DNA of 34,339 nt from Candidatus Melainabacteria bacterium. Its GTDB lineage: Bacteria; Cyanobacteriota; Vampirovibrionia; Obscuribacterales; Obscuribacteraceae. The stretch's first letter is position 1. The number at the start of each line of letters is the position of its first letter. A program made the position numbers and the translations under genes. The DNA is taken from NCBI GenBank assembly GCA_013288645.1, contig JABDBL010000026.1, positions 1 to 34,339 on the forward strand, in the 5' to 3' direction. The notes under the pieces are model-generated. The model worked only from the letters and a program-made list of their open reading frames with translations, ran no database searches and was not told the DNA's origin. Shown one piece after another: positions 20,760 through 29,200 of the stretch.

Positions 20760-22661
20760 TCAATGCATCCAAGGAACGCCGCCGGGATTAACAGACGAAT
20801 TGCCACCACTGCTTCCACTTCCTCCGCCCATTCTTGGCGTTAATATTGGATTCGGATTATGGTTACCACCATTGCCAGCCGATGGCCGTAGTGTTACTGG
20901 AGCTGAAGGTGGTCCTGGCGGCGATGGCGCTGAAGGGGGCAGAGATGGGGGCGACGGGGGCAGAGATGGGGGCGACGGGGGCAGCGTCGGCGCTCCATTG
21001 CCACAATTGCAAGTAGCAGCAAAAGCGGCCACCGAAGCATATTTTGGTGTGGGGTTATTTACTTGTTGAATACATTGCATAGATCCCCAATAACCGTAAG
21101 TACCGTCTACCCTGCAGTAATCAAAATAAGTACACAGATCCGCTCCAGCATTTTTCAGCATAAGCATTTCTTGCTGAATGGCAAGACCCATTCTGGGGTC
21201 AGTTTGTGCCGATTGATTGAAATCAAAGTTAGCTTGCGTTGGGAAAGCACTTTGCCCAAATTCGTAACAACAAAATGGAATGCCATATTGCTTAGACAAG
21301 GCCATTTGTTGCGCTAAAGAAGTAGCTATAGTTGTATTGAGATAGTTAGTAATGCTCTGAAATACATCATCCAGCGTGCTGTCAGTACTCTTCCAACTAA
21401 AGTAAGGAGCACCAGCTATGCCGTATGGAAATAGCGGACTGGATGGATCAAGCTTCATCGCTTGTGTAATATATTTCATGGCACCAGCCTCAAAATTAAT
21501 CAGCACAAACTGGCCGCATATCATCGGCCGTCCCTGAAAGCCTAATACCTTCTGGATATTAACAGCATGTGACATTGTCACTGCAGCATAAGCTTCTCCC
21601 TGCATTTCCCACACCCCAGTAGGAATAAGGGGCGGCATGCCCGGCGGTAGTGCAGTATTGCCCAAAGCCATTTGGTAACAAATATTAGTATCCGTCCAAT
21701 AAGGAAATGCCCAATTCCAGCATTCAAGACCAACTTCCCAATGACAATGAAGATTGGAATTGAGTCTACCTTTGACCATCTTGGCAAAATTAATGTCAAA
21801 ATCTTGTGTCGCCGTGATCGGTATATTAATCCATGCGTCACAATTAGTGGCATTACACAAATCAATCATTTTCTCGAAAGATGCAGCATCATTGCCATAA
21901 AGAGTAGGGTCTGGACGGGTATTCCAGTCAGTAATGTTACTGCTAAAGGCAAAGGTGACAAAACGTAGCGCGCAAAATGGAGCCAATCCCGCCAAATATT
22001 CTTTTCCAAAAGGATACCCAGGGGCATTTTGGGTCTGCGGCCAAGCAGGATAATCCGGACGTATGAGGTGGTAAAAATTAGGAGGATCGCTGGGCTTTAT
22101 ATTTGATGCTCTGATCAACATTGCCGGAGATTTGGGCACCGAACCGGACCATGAACCATTAACTTGTTGGGGCTCATTTAATTGCACTAGTCCTGTTACT
22201 ATTCTGTTAGTTTGACCGCCATTAACGACATAGCTTACTTGCACACTATTGGGCACAAAGCCCGTATACGACTGACCATTTATTTGCACTATCGAGGATT
22301 GATTAGGGTTTATTGTGCTTGCATCCATCTTAATATCGCAACTTCCTTGTCCATAAAATTGATAAGCACCGGCCGGATAACCAAAATTCTCAACAAGACT
22401 AAAGACACCTCCAGCGCACGTAGCTGGATAACCATTAGCCTGATATGTAGCAGTACCCCAGGAAACACCCCATTTACCCGCTGTCTCAATTAAATCAATA
22501 TAGGCACCGTCAGAGCTATAGTAGTTGGGCCCTTCCACATTCATACCAATTCTCATGCCCCCTGGAGCATTTTGCGCTTTGACAGGCATAACGGTAACAA
22601 TTTGCAGCAATATAAGCAAAACTGTGGTTAGTACAGTCGATAAAGTTCTTTTGAATTTCAT
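20760..22661 (-). CDS. Exported glycoside-hydrolase-like protein with Pro-rich tail, 633 aa
   Basis: The ATG at 22661 gives a signal peptide, MKFKRTLSTVLTTVLLILLQ, ending near VKAQ; an in-frame TTG at 22694 lacks this logic. Residues 25-560 look like a catalytic domain of the (beta/alpha)8 kind used by clan A glycosidases: MRIGMNVEGPNYYSSDGAYI near the start, LRFVTFAFSS, CDAWINIPI, then HWEVGLECWNWAFPYW (possible acid/base Glu) and FCCYEFGQSAF (possible nucleophile Glu). Many cysteines suggest disulfides. Residues 560-600 are (SLPPSPP)n, a flexible linker, followed by a Gly/Ser/Asn-rich end. It is upstream of the TadG-like gene on the same strand. Substrate unknown; the family is inferred from fold-like motifs only. 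Confidence 0.6.
   Translation of the reverse strand: MKFKRTLSTVLTTVLLILLQIVTVMPVKAQNAPGGMRIGMNVEGPNYYSSDGAYIDLIETAGKWGVSWGTATYQANGYPATCAGGVFSLVENFGYPAGAYQFYGQGSCDIKMDASTINPNQSSIVQINGQSYTGFVPNSVQVSYVVNGGQTNRIVTGLVQLNEPQQVNGSWSGSVPKSPAMLIRASNIKPSDPPNFYHLIRPDYPAWPQTQNAPGYPFGKEYLAGLAPFCALRFVTFAFSSNITDWNTRPDPTLYGNDAASFEKMIDLCNATNCDAWINIPITATQDFDINFAKMVKGRLNSNLHCHWEVGLECWNWAFPYWTDTNICYQMALGNTALPPGMPPLIPTGVWEMQGEAYAAVTMSHAVNIQKVLGFQGRPMICGQFVLINFEAGAMKYITQAMKLDPSSPLFPYGIAGAPYFSWKSTDSTLDDVFQSITNYLNTTIATSLAQQMALSKQYGIPFCCYEFGQSAFPTQANFDFNQSAQTDPRMGLAIQQEMLMLKNAGADLCTYFDYCRVDGTYGYWGSMQCIQQVNNPTPKYASVAAFAATCNCGNGAPTLPPSPPSLPPSPPSLPPSAPSPPGPPSAPVTLRPSAGNGGNHNPNPILTPRMGGGSGSSGGNSSVNPGGVPWMH
20935..20976 (-). 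repeat. 21-bp tandem repeat encoding SLPPSPP
   Basis: Two exact 21-base units (20935-20955 and 20956-20976), each GGGGG-CAGAGAT-GGGGG-CGAC on the plus strand, with diverged partial units on both sides. They encode the Pro-rich linker of the exported protein. Exact units suggest recent expansion. Confidence 0.85.
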
Positions 22662-22979
22662 GGGATTCACTTCTTTCGTTAGACTAAGGACCAAAGAAAA
22701 ATAGTAAATAATTAGTATAAAATTCGGTCTCTAGTCGAGGGTTCTCCATGGTCTACTCGCCTTACGCAAGTATTTACCCCTTTCCGCTGCACAAGCCACT
22801 AGCATTATCTGCCCAGTTTGACTAATAAACAAACATAGCCTATTCTCATACGTACAGAATTTAAGCTTATCTTGCTTGGCTAATGTCATTTGTTGTGCCG
22901 AGCAAGGAGTTATAACAGCTCTCCACAGCAAAACCACATTAAATCTTTAGGCTATGGATATAATAACGGGTTCCAAAAG
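22662..22979. other. Intergenic stretch, no clear gene
   Basis: A 68-codon minus-strand frame (22731-22937, GTG start) reads like neither a known family nor clear coding sequence and has no good ribosome binding site. This region should hold the promoter of the exported-protein/Tad cluster. I see no terminator with a T-run for the jag operon. Confidence 0.3.
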
Positions 22980-23519
22980 TTAAACTGTCTGATTCAATTC
23001 TTCATTATCGGCTGCTTGTCCTGCCTCATGAGCTTGTCCTGGCATTCCACCATAACTAATAACAATATGGCGATCATCGCCTTCTCCATGGCTTTCCGAA
23101 ACCAGATCAGGAAAATCCGTTTGCAAAAATTGGTGCACAATTCTGCGCTCAAAGGGACTCATTGGATTTAAATGCATCTTTTCCGCATCACCATTTAGAA
23201 CAGCCACCGCTGCCTTTTTTGCTTGTTCTTCTATATTTCCTCTGCGTCTTTCACGGTAATCCAAAATATCTACTAAAAAAGGCTTTTGCGATTCAGCGCC
23301 AGCACTTCTGCACATTTGTCTTACTACAAATTGCAATGCTTCTAAAGTCTGCCCATTGCGTCCAATCAAAATCCTTGCATCGTCTGCTTTGCAATTGATG
23401 CGATAGCAAGTTGTGTTTTCGTCTATGCCCTCTTCAAGAACGGTTGCATCAATATCAAGTATGGCGAGAATTTTCTCTAAATAAGACTTGGCATTGTCAG
23501 TAAAATTTGAATAGGTCAT
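22980..23519 (-). CDS. jag: KH-R3H RNA-binding protein (Jag/KhpB)
   Basis: A 179-residue RNA-binding protein encoded next to yidC in very many bacteria. Residues 40-80 are the KH domain with its GRNG loop (DARILIGRNGQTLEALQFVV), and residues 95-150 the R3H domain (YRERRRGNIEEQAKK, then MSPFERRIVHQFLQ with the Arg and His of the motif). The N-terminal Jag_N domain of Firmicutes is absent. The C-terminal 25 residues are acidic and disordered. Jag/KhpB proteins bind mRNAs and small RNAs and affect cell division and envelope growth. It is the last gene of the rpmH-rnpA-yidD-yidC-jag operon. Confidence 0.92.
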   Translation of the reverse strand: MTYSNFTDNAKSYLEKILAILDIDATVLEEGIDENTTCYRINCKADDARILIGRNGQTLEALQFVVRQMCRSAGAESQKPFLVDILDYRERRRGNIEEQAKKAAVAVLNGDAEKMHLNPMSPFERRIVHQFLQTDFPDLVSESHGEGDDRHIVISYGGMPGQAHEAGQAADNEELNQTV

Positions 23520-23555
23520 AAGTGTCTCTTTTATTGTTCCTTAACAGTATATTTA

Positions 23556-24857
23556 CTATTTCTTTCGCTTAGATTTTTTCTTGGTTTGATTCTGATTCGC
23601 ACCGCTGGCAGTGCCATTGCGTCGTCCTGCGTTTACCTTATCCGTCTTTTTATTAGGCTTCATTATTACACCACCACCGTTATCTTTAGGATCTTTGACG
23701 ACAACGACCGTTGATTCTCTATTATTGTTAAAATCCGGTTCTCGCATCTTTGTGATGAGCCACGTTTGAAATGTTTGAATAATATTTGACACAACCAGAT
23801 ACAAATAAACACCTGCCGGTATGGGAAAGAAGAAAAACATGGCCGTCGTTACTATGGGCATAGTTTTCATTGTTTGTTGCTGAATAATTTGCTGCTCGTC
23901 AAGCTCTTGCCCCTCTGTTGGCTTCGGCGCAGGCACTGTTAGCTTTTGGGACAAAAACATACTAAGACCGAACATTACGATAAGAAATACAACATCGTAA
24001 TTAGCGGGCTTAAGCAATGCTACTCCAGTCGCCACTTTGCCTAATCCGGAAATAAAAGCAAAAGGCTCGCCTTTCGCGATACCAGGAATTATCCCCTCTA
24101 TATGATATTCGCCCGGATCAGGAAAAACCGCATATCCAGTGCTGTCTATATAAGCTTCTTTGGATTTTGTAATTGCAGTGTTTTCCTCGACAGGTTTTTG
24201 ATTATTATCAGGACTTTTGGAAGATGGCTGAGGAGCAGGCACTGCTTCCTTAACTTCGTGATTTGTTGGTAACACTATCTTCCATTTAGGACTGAAGTCC
24301 GCGGGCAATTTTCCTTCGATGGCTCTAACACCAAAATTCAATTCTGTACCAGCAGCTATGGTCGAATTGCCTGGAAAAACTACCACTTTAGCTGGGACCC
24401 CGTTTTTAGATACATAAATACTGCTTGCTCCCGTGGCCTCTTCTTTTGCTAAAGACTCCACCTTACTTAAAGGTAATACGTTTACTTTTACATCTATCAT
24501 TTTGTCAGTAAAAGGTGGACCGGCAAAAGCAGCATACAGCGCAAACAATATAGGTAGTTGAATCAACGTGGGCAGACAACCTCCCATGGGATTCACTTTG
24601 TTTTGTGCATAAAATTCAACCAACTTTTTTTGTAATTGCTCAGGATCACTTTTATACCACTCTTGAATAGCCTTCATTTGCGGCTGAAGCTTAGACATCT
24701 TCCGCATTGAAATGGTGGTTTGTGCCACTAGTGGCGATACCAACACTCTAAAGGCAACGGTTAACACAATAATTGCCCAGCCATAGCTATGAGTTAGTTC
24801 GGCAATTTTTTGCAAAGCAGGCAGTATCAGTAGGTAAGTAATGTCAGGAAAGTTCAA
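23556..24857 (-). CDS. yidC: Membrane protein insertase YidC/Oxa1 with an extra periplasmic domain
   Basis: YidC inserts and folds membrane proteins, alone or with SecYEG. Conserved spans are visible: residues 22-43 (SYGWAIIVLTVAFRVLVSPL, with the groove Arg37), 97-112 (LIQLPILFALYAAFA), 285-303 (YDVVFLIVMFGLSMFL) and 335-370 (FFFFPIPAGVYLYLVVSNII). The cytoplasmic hairpin (MRKMSKLQPQMKAIQEWYK) is normal. Between the second and third spans lies an insert of about 165 residues (118-285) with strand-rich Ig-like ends and a Pro/Lys linker in the middle. The tail is Lys-rich, as in ribosome-binding YidC proteins. The start is TTG 24857, with GGAGGGG nine bases upstream inside yidD, overlapping it by 14 bases. 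Confidence 0.93.
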   Translation of the reverse strand: MNFPDITYLLILPALQKIAELTHSYGWAIIVLTVAFRVLVSPLVAQTTISMRKMSKLQPQMKAIQEWYKSDPEQLQKKLVEFYAQNKVNPMGGCLPTLIQLPILFALYAAFAGPPFTDKMIDVKVNVLPLSKVESLAKEEATGASSIYVSKNGVPAKVVVFPGNSTIAAGTELNFGVRAIEGKLPADFSPKWKIVLPTNHEVKEAVPAPQPSSKSPDNNQKPVEENTAITKSKEAYIDSTGYAVFPDPGEYHIEGIIPGIAKGEPFAFISGLGKVATGVALLKPANYDVVFLIVMFGLSMFLSQKLTVPAPKPTEGQELDEQQIIQQQTMKTMPIVTTAMFFFFPIPAGVYLYLVVSNIIQTFQTWLITKMREPDFNNNRESTVVVVKDPKDNGGGVIMKPNKKTDKVNAGRRNGTASGANQNQTKKKSKRKK

Positions 24858-25080
24858 TGGAATCTACCCCTCCCTGATGCCAGGGATGACATTTCATAAG
24901 TCTAGCCAAAGTCAAAAGCAAACCCCTAAAGAGCCCTCTTTTTTCAATAGCCTGCACAGAATAGTCTGAACAAGCGGGGTAAAAACGACAGCATGATGAC
25001 CTAAAAGCTCTTGTCATTTGGTAGCTCTTGATTAAGATCACGATAACTTTTTCCATTAAATTTAGAATTTCTTTAAACAT
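24844..25080 (-). CDS. yidD: Membrane protein insertion efficiency factor YidD
   Basis: A 78-residue protein with the full YidD pattern: a hydrophobic/basic amphipathic start (MEKVIVILIKSYQ), CCRFYPACSDYSVQAIEKRG with its conserved cysteines, and LLTLARLMKCHPWHQGGVD. YidD sits at the inner face of the membrane and helps YidC. The gene overlaps yidC by 14 bases and follows rnpA by eight, the usual order. Start ATG 25080. No unusual features. Confidence 0.95.
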   Translation of the reverse strand: MFKEILNLMEKVIVILIKSYQMTRAFRSSCCRFYPACSDYSVQAIEKRGLFRGLLLTLARLMKCHPWHQGGVDSIELS

Positions 25081-25088
25081 CTTTTCAA

Positions 25089-25514
25089 TTATTTGCGCCC
25101 ATATTTGCGGGCTGCTTCATCAAATGCAGCCTCCATTGTCCTACAAAGATCCGCCCAAGATGCATTACGCGCATTTTCCTTAATAACTAGAATCATTACA
25201 TACCATTGACTTAGTGATTGTGAACGCAATAGTCGATACGATTCCCTGATTCTTCTTTTCATTTTATTTCTTAGACAAGCGCTTTTACTAACTTTTTTCG
25301 ATACTACAAATCCAGTCATTGGCGAAGCGCTTACTCTAAGGCCATTTTCAGACCGCTTATCTTTGTCGACGCTATGGGTTACTTTGGCAGGTGTTGGTTT
25401 AGGAATTCTTGGCAAGACATACAAAGTGAAATATGGTGTGGCGACCGATTTTCTCGTGTTGTAGGCCTTTGTAAAGAGATGGCTACGCTTAAGTCTTTCT
25501 ATTAGTGGCAACAT
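25089..25514 (-). CDS. rnpA: Ribonuclease P protein component
   Basis: RnpA binds the RNase P RNA (rnpB at 10514-10869) and the tRNA leader. The 141-residue protein starts LIERLKRSHLFTKAYNTRKS and carries the signature FVVSKKVSKSACLRNKMKRR with the RNxxKR(R) motif, then LRSQSLSQWYVMILVIKENA. Between the first strand and the signature there is an extra loop of about 30 residues (around PRIPKPTPAKVTHSVDKDKR) compared with typical family members of about 115 residues. It follows rpmH by seven bases and precedes yidD by eight, so all are one operon. Confidence 0.93.
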   Translation of the reverse strand: MLPLIERLKRSHLFTKAYNTRKSVATPYFTLYVLPRIPKPTPAKVTHSVDKDKRSENGLRVSASPMTGFVVSKKVSKSACLRNKMKRRIRESYRLLRSQSLSQWYVMILVIKENARNASWADLCRTMEAAFDEAARKYGRK

Positions 25515-25521
25515 TGACTAT

Positions 25522-25656
25522 TTAAATAGCCAATTTATAGCGGCCTTTTGCTCTTCTAGCCTTGATTACTCTCTTGCCTGCCTTACTAGACATGCGGGCC
25601 AGGAAGCCGCTACCTTTCTTTGCCTTTGCTTTGGAACCACGTAAAGTCCTTTTCAT
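25522..25656 (-). CDS. rpmH: 50S ribosomal protein L34
   Basis: L34 is a 44-residue basic ribosomal protein. The sequence MKRTLRGSKAKAKKGSGFLA, then RMSSKAGKRVI, ends RRAKGRYKLAI; the family's usual start is MKRTFQPS, so the N-terminus is slightly variant (TLRGSKA). The start at ATG 25656 follows a GGGAG about eleven bases upstream; the frame is open further upstream but L34 begins here. It heads the rpmH-rnpA-yidD-yidC-jag operon, divergent from dnaA with about 210 bases between, the classic arrangement at bacterial origins. Confidence 0.95.
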   Translation of the reverse strand: MKRTLRGSKAKAKKGSGFLARMSSKAGKRVIKARRAKGRYKLAI

Positions 25657-25818
25657 AAATTGAACAACTCCCACTAAGAGTACAAAAACTGTGCCAGATA
25701 AAAATTTCTTTGCTGGCGCAAACAAGCAGCTATGCTATCATCTCCAACACGCTATTAAGCTTATATACATCCGTATACAGACCAAAATTTACCATTAAAT
25801 TTTTTCTCGAATGCGATC

Positions 25819-25857
25819 GGTCTATCTTTTTGCATAGACAATAGACCTCACCCCGGA
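25819..25857 (+). promoter_or_regulatory. Alternative hairpins and ribosome binding site before dnaA
   Basis: GGTCTAT (25819-25825) can pair with ATAGACC (25841-25847), or its core GTCTAT with ATAGAC (25834-25839). The two right-hand arms are a direct repeat. The dnaA ribosome binding site (GGAG, 25854-25857) follows within seven bases. Mutually exclusive hairpins here could tune dnaA translation, or the repeats could bind a regulator. No consensus DnaA box TTATCCACA is present between rpmH and dnaA. Confidence 0.4.
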
Positions 25858-25867
25858 GATTTACTGC

Positions 25868-27364
25868 ATGACGCCTGACGACAATTCCAAAGGACAAGAC
25901 ATTCGTTTGGTTAAGTCTGTTAATGACCTCTGGGCAGAAGCTAAATCAATACTTAAGAAGAAATTGAGTCATCCAAGCTTTGAGAGTTGGATTAAGACAC
26001 TGCAACTAGCATCTCTTGAAAATAACCAAGCAAATATATTGGTTAAAAACGATTTTATGCGCAGCCTTATTTCCTCCAGTTATATGGCAACAATTACAGA
26101 GGCTCTTTCACAGGTAACTAAGCAAAAAATTACATGCAAAGTGACCATTGATCCAACTTTACCGGACGCCGAGTCCGATCTAGGAATTGTAAATGTCTCT
26201 ATATTTCCCGAGAAAAGGGGGGGCTTTGACGATGCAGACATACCTGAATCGGTCTCCAGGACCGGCAACATTATCGGCAGCACCACCGGTAATACTAACT
26301 CAATAAAGAAGTCTGGTCCTGTTAATCTCACCAATACAAACAAATCTGGTCTTAATTCGAAGCACACTTTCAACACTTTTGTTGTAGGTTCAAATAATCG
26401 CTTTTGTCATTCTGCTGCTTTAGCAGTAGCTGAAAAGCCAGGACATTCCTATAACCCTCTTTTCTTGTACGGCGGGGTTGGACTGGGAAAAACACATATA
26501 ATGCAAGCCATTGGCCATGAGGCTTTGCAACGGTCTCCCCACCTTTCTGTCCGCTACATAACCTGCGAACGTTTCACGAATGAACTTATAAATTCGATAA
26601 GAGACGACCGTATGGTGGACTTTCGCAAGCGTTATCGCCAGGTAGACGTCTTGTTAATGGACGATATCCAATTCATTCAAGGCAAGGAGTCAACACAAGA
26701 AGAGTTCTTCCATACTTTTAACGCTCTTAGAGACAGCAGTAAGCAAATAGTTCTATCCAGTGATAGGCCACCAAAAGCTATATCACTACTGGAAGAAAGG
26801 CTCAAAAGTCGCTTTGAGTGGGGTTTAATTGCCGATATTCAAGCTCCAGATTTAGAAACACGTGTTGCTATTTTGCGTAAGAAAAGCGAAATGGATAAAA
26901 TGAATATCCCAGAAGATATTATTGAATACATAGCTTCTGTTTTCGTCAATAATATTCGTGAACTGGAAGGAGCTTTACTAAGAGCACATGCCTATAGCAA
27001 TATGACTGGCACTGAATTGTCAGTCAGATCTTTGGCTAATATTCTTGCTCCAGTAGGACCAACTCAGACTCTGGCTAATGTTACATTAGAGAGCATAATC
27101 GAAGTAGTTTCTCAACACTACCGTGTAGAACCAAGTGAGATGCGCTCTCCAAAGCGTTCTCAAGATCTGGCTTTGCCACGACATATAGCTATGTATTTGG
27201 CTCACGACTTAATACAGTTAAGTTTTCCAAGAATAGGGCAGGCTTTTTCTAATAGAAAACATACTTCCGCTTTGTATGCTCATTCAAGAGTTAAAGAAGC
27301 TATTCTAAAAAACCCAGCAATAGCAGAAGCGGTAAATCAAATCATTCGTAAGTTAAATTCATAG
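25868..27364 (+). CDS. dnaA: Chromosomal replication initiator DnaA, with altered signature motif
   Basis: DnaA binds origin DNA and opens it. Domain I is residues 18-95 (LWAEAKSILKKKLSHPSFES), with an unstructured linker 96-165. The AAA+ domain starts at HTFNTFVVGSNNRFCHSAAL, with Walker A GGVGLGKTH (202-210) and Walker B VLLMDDIQF (261-269). The DNA-binding domain IV contains SPKRSQDLALPRHIAMYL with the minor-groove Arg kept. The DnaA signature, normally GGRDHTTV, reads SNRKHTSA (461-468): the Asp that contacts DnaA-box bases is Lys464, the next Thr-Thr is Thr-Ser and Val is Ala. Total length 498 is normal. GGAG precedes ATG 25868. Nearby candidate boxes also deviate from TTATCCACA, which may be linked. 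Confidence 0.96.
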   Translation: MTPDDNSKGQDIRLVKSVNDLWAEAKSILKKKLSHPSFESWIKTLQLASLENNQANILVKNDFMRSLISSSYMATITEALSQVTKQKITCKVTIDPTLPDAESDLGIVNVSIFPEKRGGFDDADIPESVSRTGNIIGSTTGNTNSIKKSGPVNLTNTNKSGLNSKHTFNTFVVGSNNRFCHSAALAVAEKPGHSYNPLFLYGGVGLGKTHIMQAIGHEALQRSPHLSVRYITCERFTNELINSIRDDRMVDFRKRYRQVDVLLMDDIQFIQGKESTQEEFFHTFNALRDSSKQIVLSSDRPPKAISLLEERLKSRFEWGLIADIQAPDLETRVAILRKKSEMDKMNIPEDIIEYIASVFVNNIRELEGALLRAHAYSNMTGTELSVRSLANILAPVGPTQTLANVTLESIIEVVSQHYRVEPSEMRSPKRSQDLALPRHIAMYLAHDLIQLSFPRIGQAFSNRKHTSALYAHSRVKEAILKNPAIAEAVNQIIRKLNS

Positions 27365-27825
27365 CCAAATATTGCTATTAATTTATCATTGATTACTAAA
27401 AGCAAATAAAGATGCCTAAATCCTCATGTTTGCATTTTAAACATCAATCGTTTCTCATCAGAGCAGCTATATTCTGTATGTCTAAAAACTCGATGTGCAA
27501 AAGGTGTCCATAATCTGTTTATTGCCGGCTATTTGCCTGTAGATCACAGATGGAAAAAACATAATGATTTTCACTGATTCACACCTGACAAACAGGAAAT
27601 CTACAGGCAAAACCAGGCACTGATGACCACTTTGGGGACTTTCTACAGAAAATGGTTCTCCCTACTACTACTAGTTAACTATTAATAGAAACAAATAACA
27701 GCAGTAGCTTTTAAAATGGATGGCAAAATTTCTCTTGAAAAAGCGACTGTATCTGGTTAAGCTTTAACAGTGTTGCCCAATGCGGCGACGTAGTTATATT
27801 TTGACGTAAACGCTGCGAGGCGAGC
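27365..27825 (+). other. oriC: Candidate replication origin (oriC) between dnaA and dnaN
   Basis: This 461-base gap has no gene. It holds a 13-base inverted repeat, TTTGCCTGTAGAT (27532-27544) and its complement (27599-27611). It has three copies of TCTACAG: reversed at 27537-27543, direct at 27600-27606 and 27642-27648. Four CTA triplets at 27662-27673, followed by AT-rich sequence, match the geometry of the DnaA-trio element of Bacillus subtilis: DnaA box, short gap, CTA repeats, unwinding region. A consensus-like box TTTTGCACA lies reversed near 27494-27502. Strand orientation of genes switches around here. GC skew and origin mapping would confirm it. Confidence 0.65.
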
Positions 27826-29082
27826 ATGAATTTTGCTATTCAAAAAGAAGTTTTGGTTCAATGTTTAAAAGAAGTCAGCAATGCTCTGGCTGGACGAACT
27901 GTGCAACCAATACTCAATCATATTTGTATTCAATCAATAGACGAATCCACAGTGCTTTTTAGAGCAACAGACCTAGATCTCCTGATAGAAAGTAAAGGCA
28001 GTGCTGTTGTTTACACCCCTGGCTCAGTTTCATTGCCAGGAAAAAAATTACTTGAAATAGTCTCTAAACTGTCAGATGATCTTATTACTCTTAAAGTTAA
28101 TAAAGAAACATTCGAAACAGCTATCCAGTGCGGAAAGACAAAAATATCTTTGGCTGGATTGGCGGCTGAGGATTTTCCCTCGTTAGGTGATTCAAACAGC
28201 GAAGGTATACTAATGCCGGCTGATGTTGTTCGCAAAGCCATAATACAAACTTCATTTTCAGCGGCTGGCTTTGATACTGGTAGTGTTATTGGCGGCGTGT
28301 ATTTATCAATCAATGAGGGCTTACTAGAAGTCGTTGCCACTGATGGTAATAGACTTGCCTACAGGCATGACCTACTAAACATAAGTACTAGTGCAACAAA
28401 ATATTCTTCTTTAGCAAGAGATTCTCTAGGCTCTCAGTCAAACTCATCTGAGACCAAAGCGACTGCCACATTAGAAAAGCAATTGTCCTTCAAAGCAATT
28501 ATCCCTGCTCGTGCCTCTAATGAAGTAGTAATGATAATTGATGCTTTATACAGCCGTGCTAAAAGAGGTGGTTTGTCTGAAAATGATACTGCTGGAATAG
28601 CCAAAGACATTCGCCTTTCTATAAATAGCGGTGTTATCACTTTTAAGACAGAAGCCAATACTCTATCTAGCAGAATTATTAGTGGCGAATTTCCTGCATT
28701 CAAAGAATTATTCCCAGCCCAATATAAATATATTGTGACCATTGACAGAGAAGAATTGATTGTTTCTTTAGATAGAGTTTCTGTTATGGCTGATGAAAGA
28801 AAACATTTAATTAGACTTCATTTTGAAGGCGAAGCGATGCAAATAACCGCTAACACCCCTGATTTTGGTGGTGCTCAAGATGAAGTATCAATGAAATTTG
28901 AAGGACAAGTGCTTGATGTAGCTGTAAATGCCCGTTATTTGCTAGATGTATTACGCTGTCTAAATTCACCACAAATACAAATAGAAATGACTGGCTCTCT
29001 GCAACCATTGATTGTCAAAGAGGTCGGTAGCGACAGTTATAAATATTTACTCATGCCTGTGCAACTTAAAACAGGCGAATAA
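27826..29082 (+). CDS. dnaN: DNA polymerase III beta subunit (sliding clamp)
   Basis: The clamp encircles DNA and tethers the replicative polymerase. The 418-residue protein has the three repeated domains: MNFAIQKEVLVQCLKEVSNA and LFRATDLDLLIES in domain I, the LEVVATDGNRLAYRH block in domain II, and IVSLDRVSVMADERKHLIRL with the closing motif YKYLLMPVQL in domain III. It is about 45 residues longer than typical clamps, mainly through a Ser/Thr/Ala-rich loop after RLAYRHDLLN (about residues 185-220) and a second loop around SRAKRGGLSENDT. A GAGG precedes ATG 27826. It follows dnaA across the candidate origin. Confidence 0.96.
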   Translation: MNFAIQKEVLVQCLKEVSNALAGRTVQPILNHICIQSIDESTVLFRATDLDLLIESKGSAVVYTPGSVSLPGKKLLEIVSKLSDDLITLKVNKETFETAIQCGKTKISLAGLAAEDFPSLGDSNSEGILMPADVVRKAIIQTSFSAAGFDTGSVIGGVYLSINEGLLEVVATDGNRLAYRHDLLNISTSATKYSSLARDSLGSQSNSSETKATATLEKQLSFKAIIPARASNEVVMIIDALYSRAKRGGLSENDTAGIAKDIRLSINSGVITFKTEANTLSSRIISGEFPAFKELFPAQYKYIVTIDREELIVSLDRVSVMADERKHLIRLHFEGEAMQITANTPDFGGAQDEVSMKFEGQVLDVAVNARYLLDVLRCLNSPQIQIEMTGSLQPLIVKEVGSDSYKYLLMPVQLKTGE

Positions 29083-29200
29083 TATAGTTGTTGCGGTGAG
29101 CTTGTAATTGTCTGTCAAATTCAATAAAAAAAAGAACCGATATAGACCCCCATGTTATACTTGTCAATCTTGTGGATATATTCCACCTGAACGATTGAAT

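Noticed and set aside
22731-22937. Minus-strand frame of 68 codons between the exported protein and jag
   Set aside because: GTG start with no convincing ribosome binding site, no recognisable motif and no operon logic; kept only as part of the intergenic note.
25657-25867. oriC in the rpmH-dnaA gap
   Set aside because: No DnaA-box-like cluster or trio element is seen there; the dnaA-dnaN gap has both.
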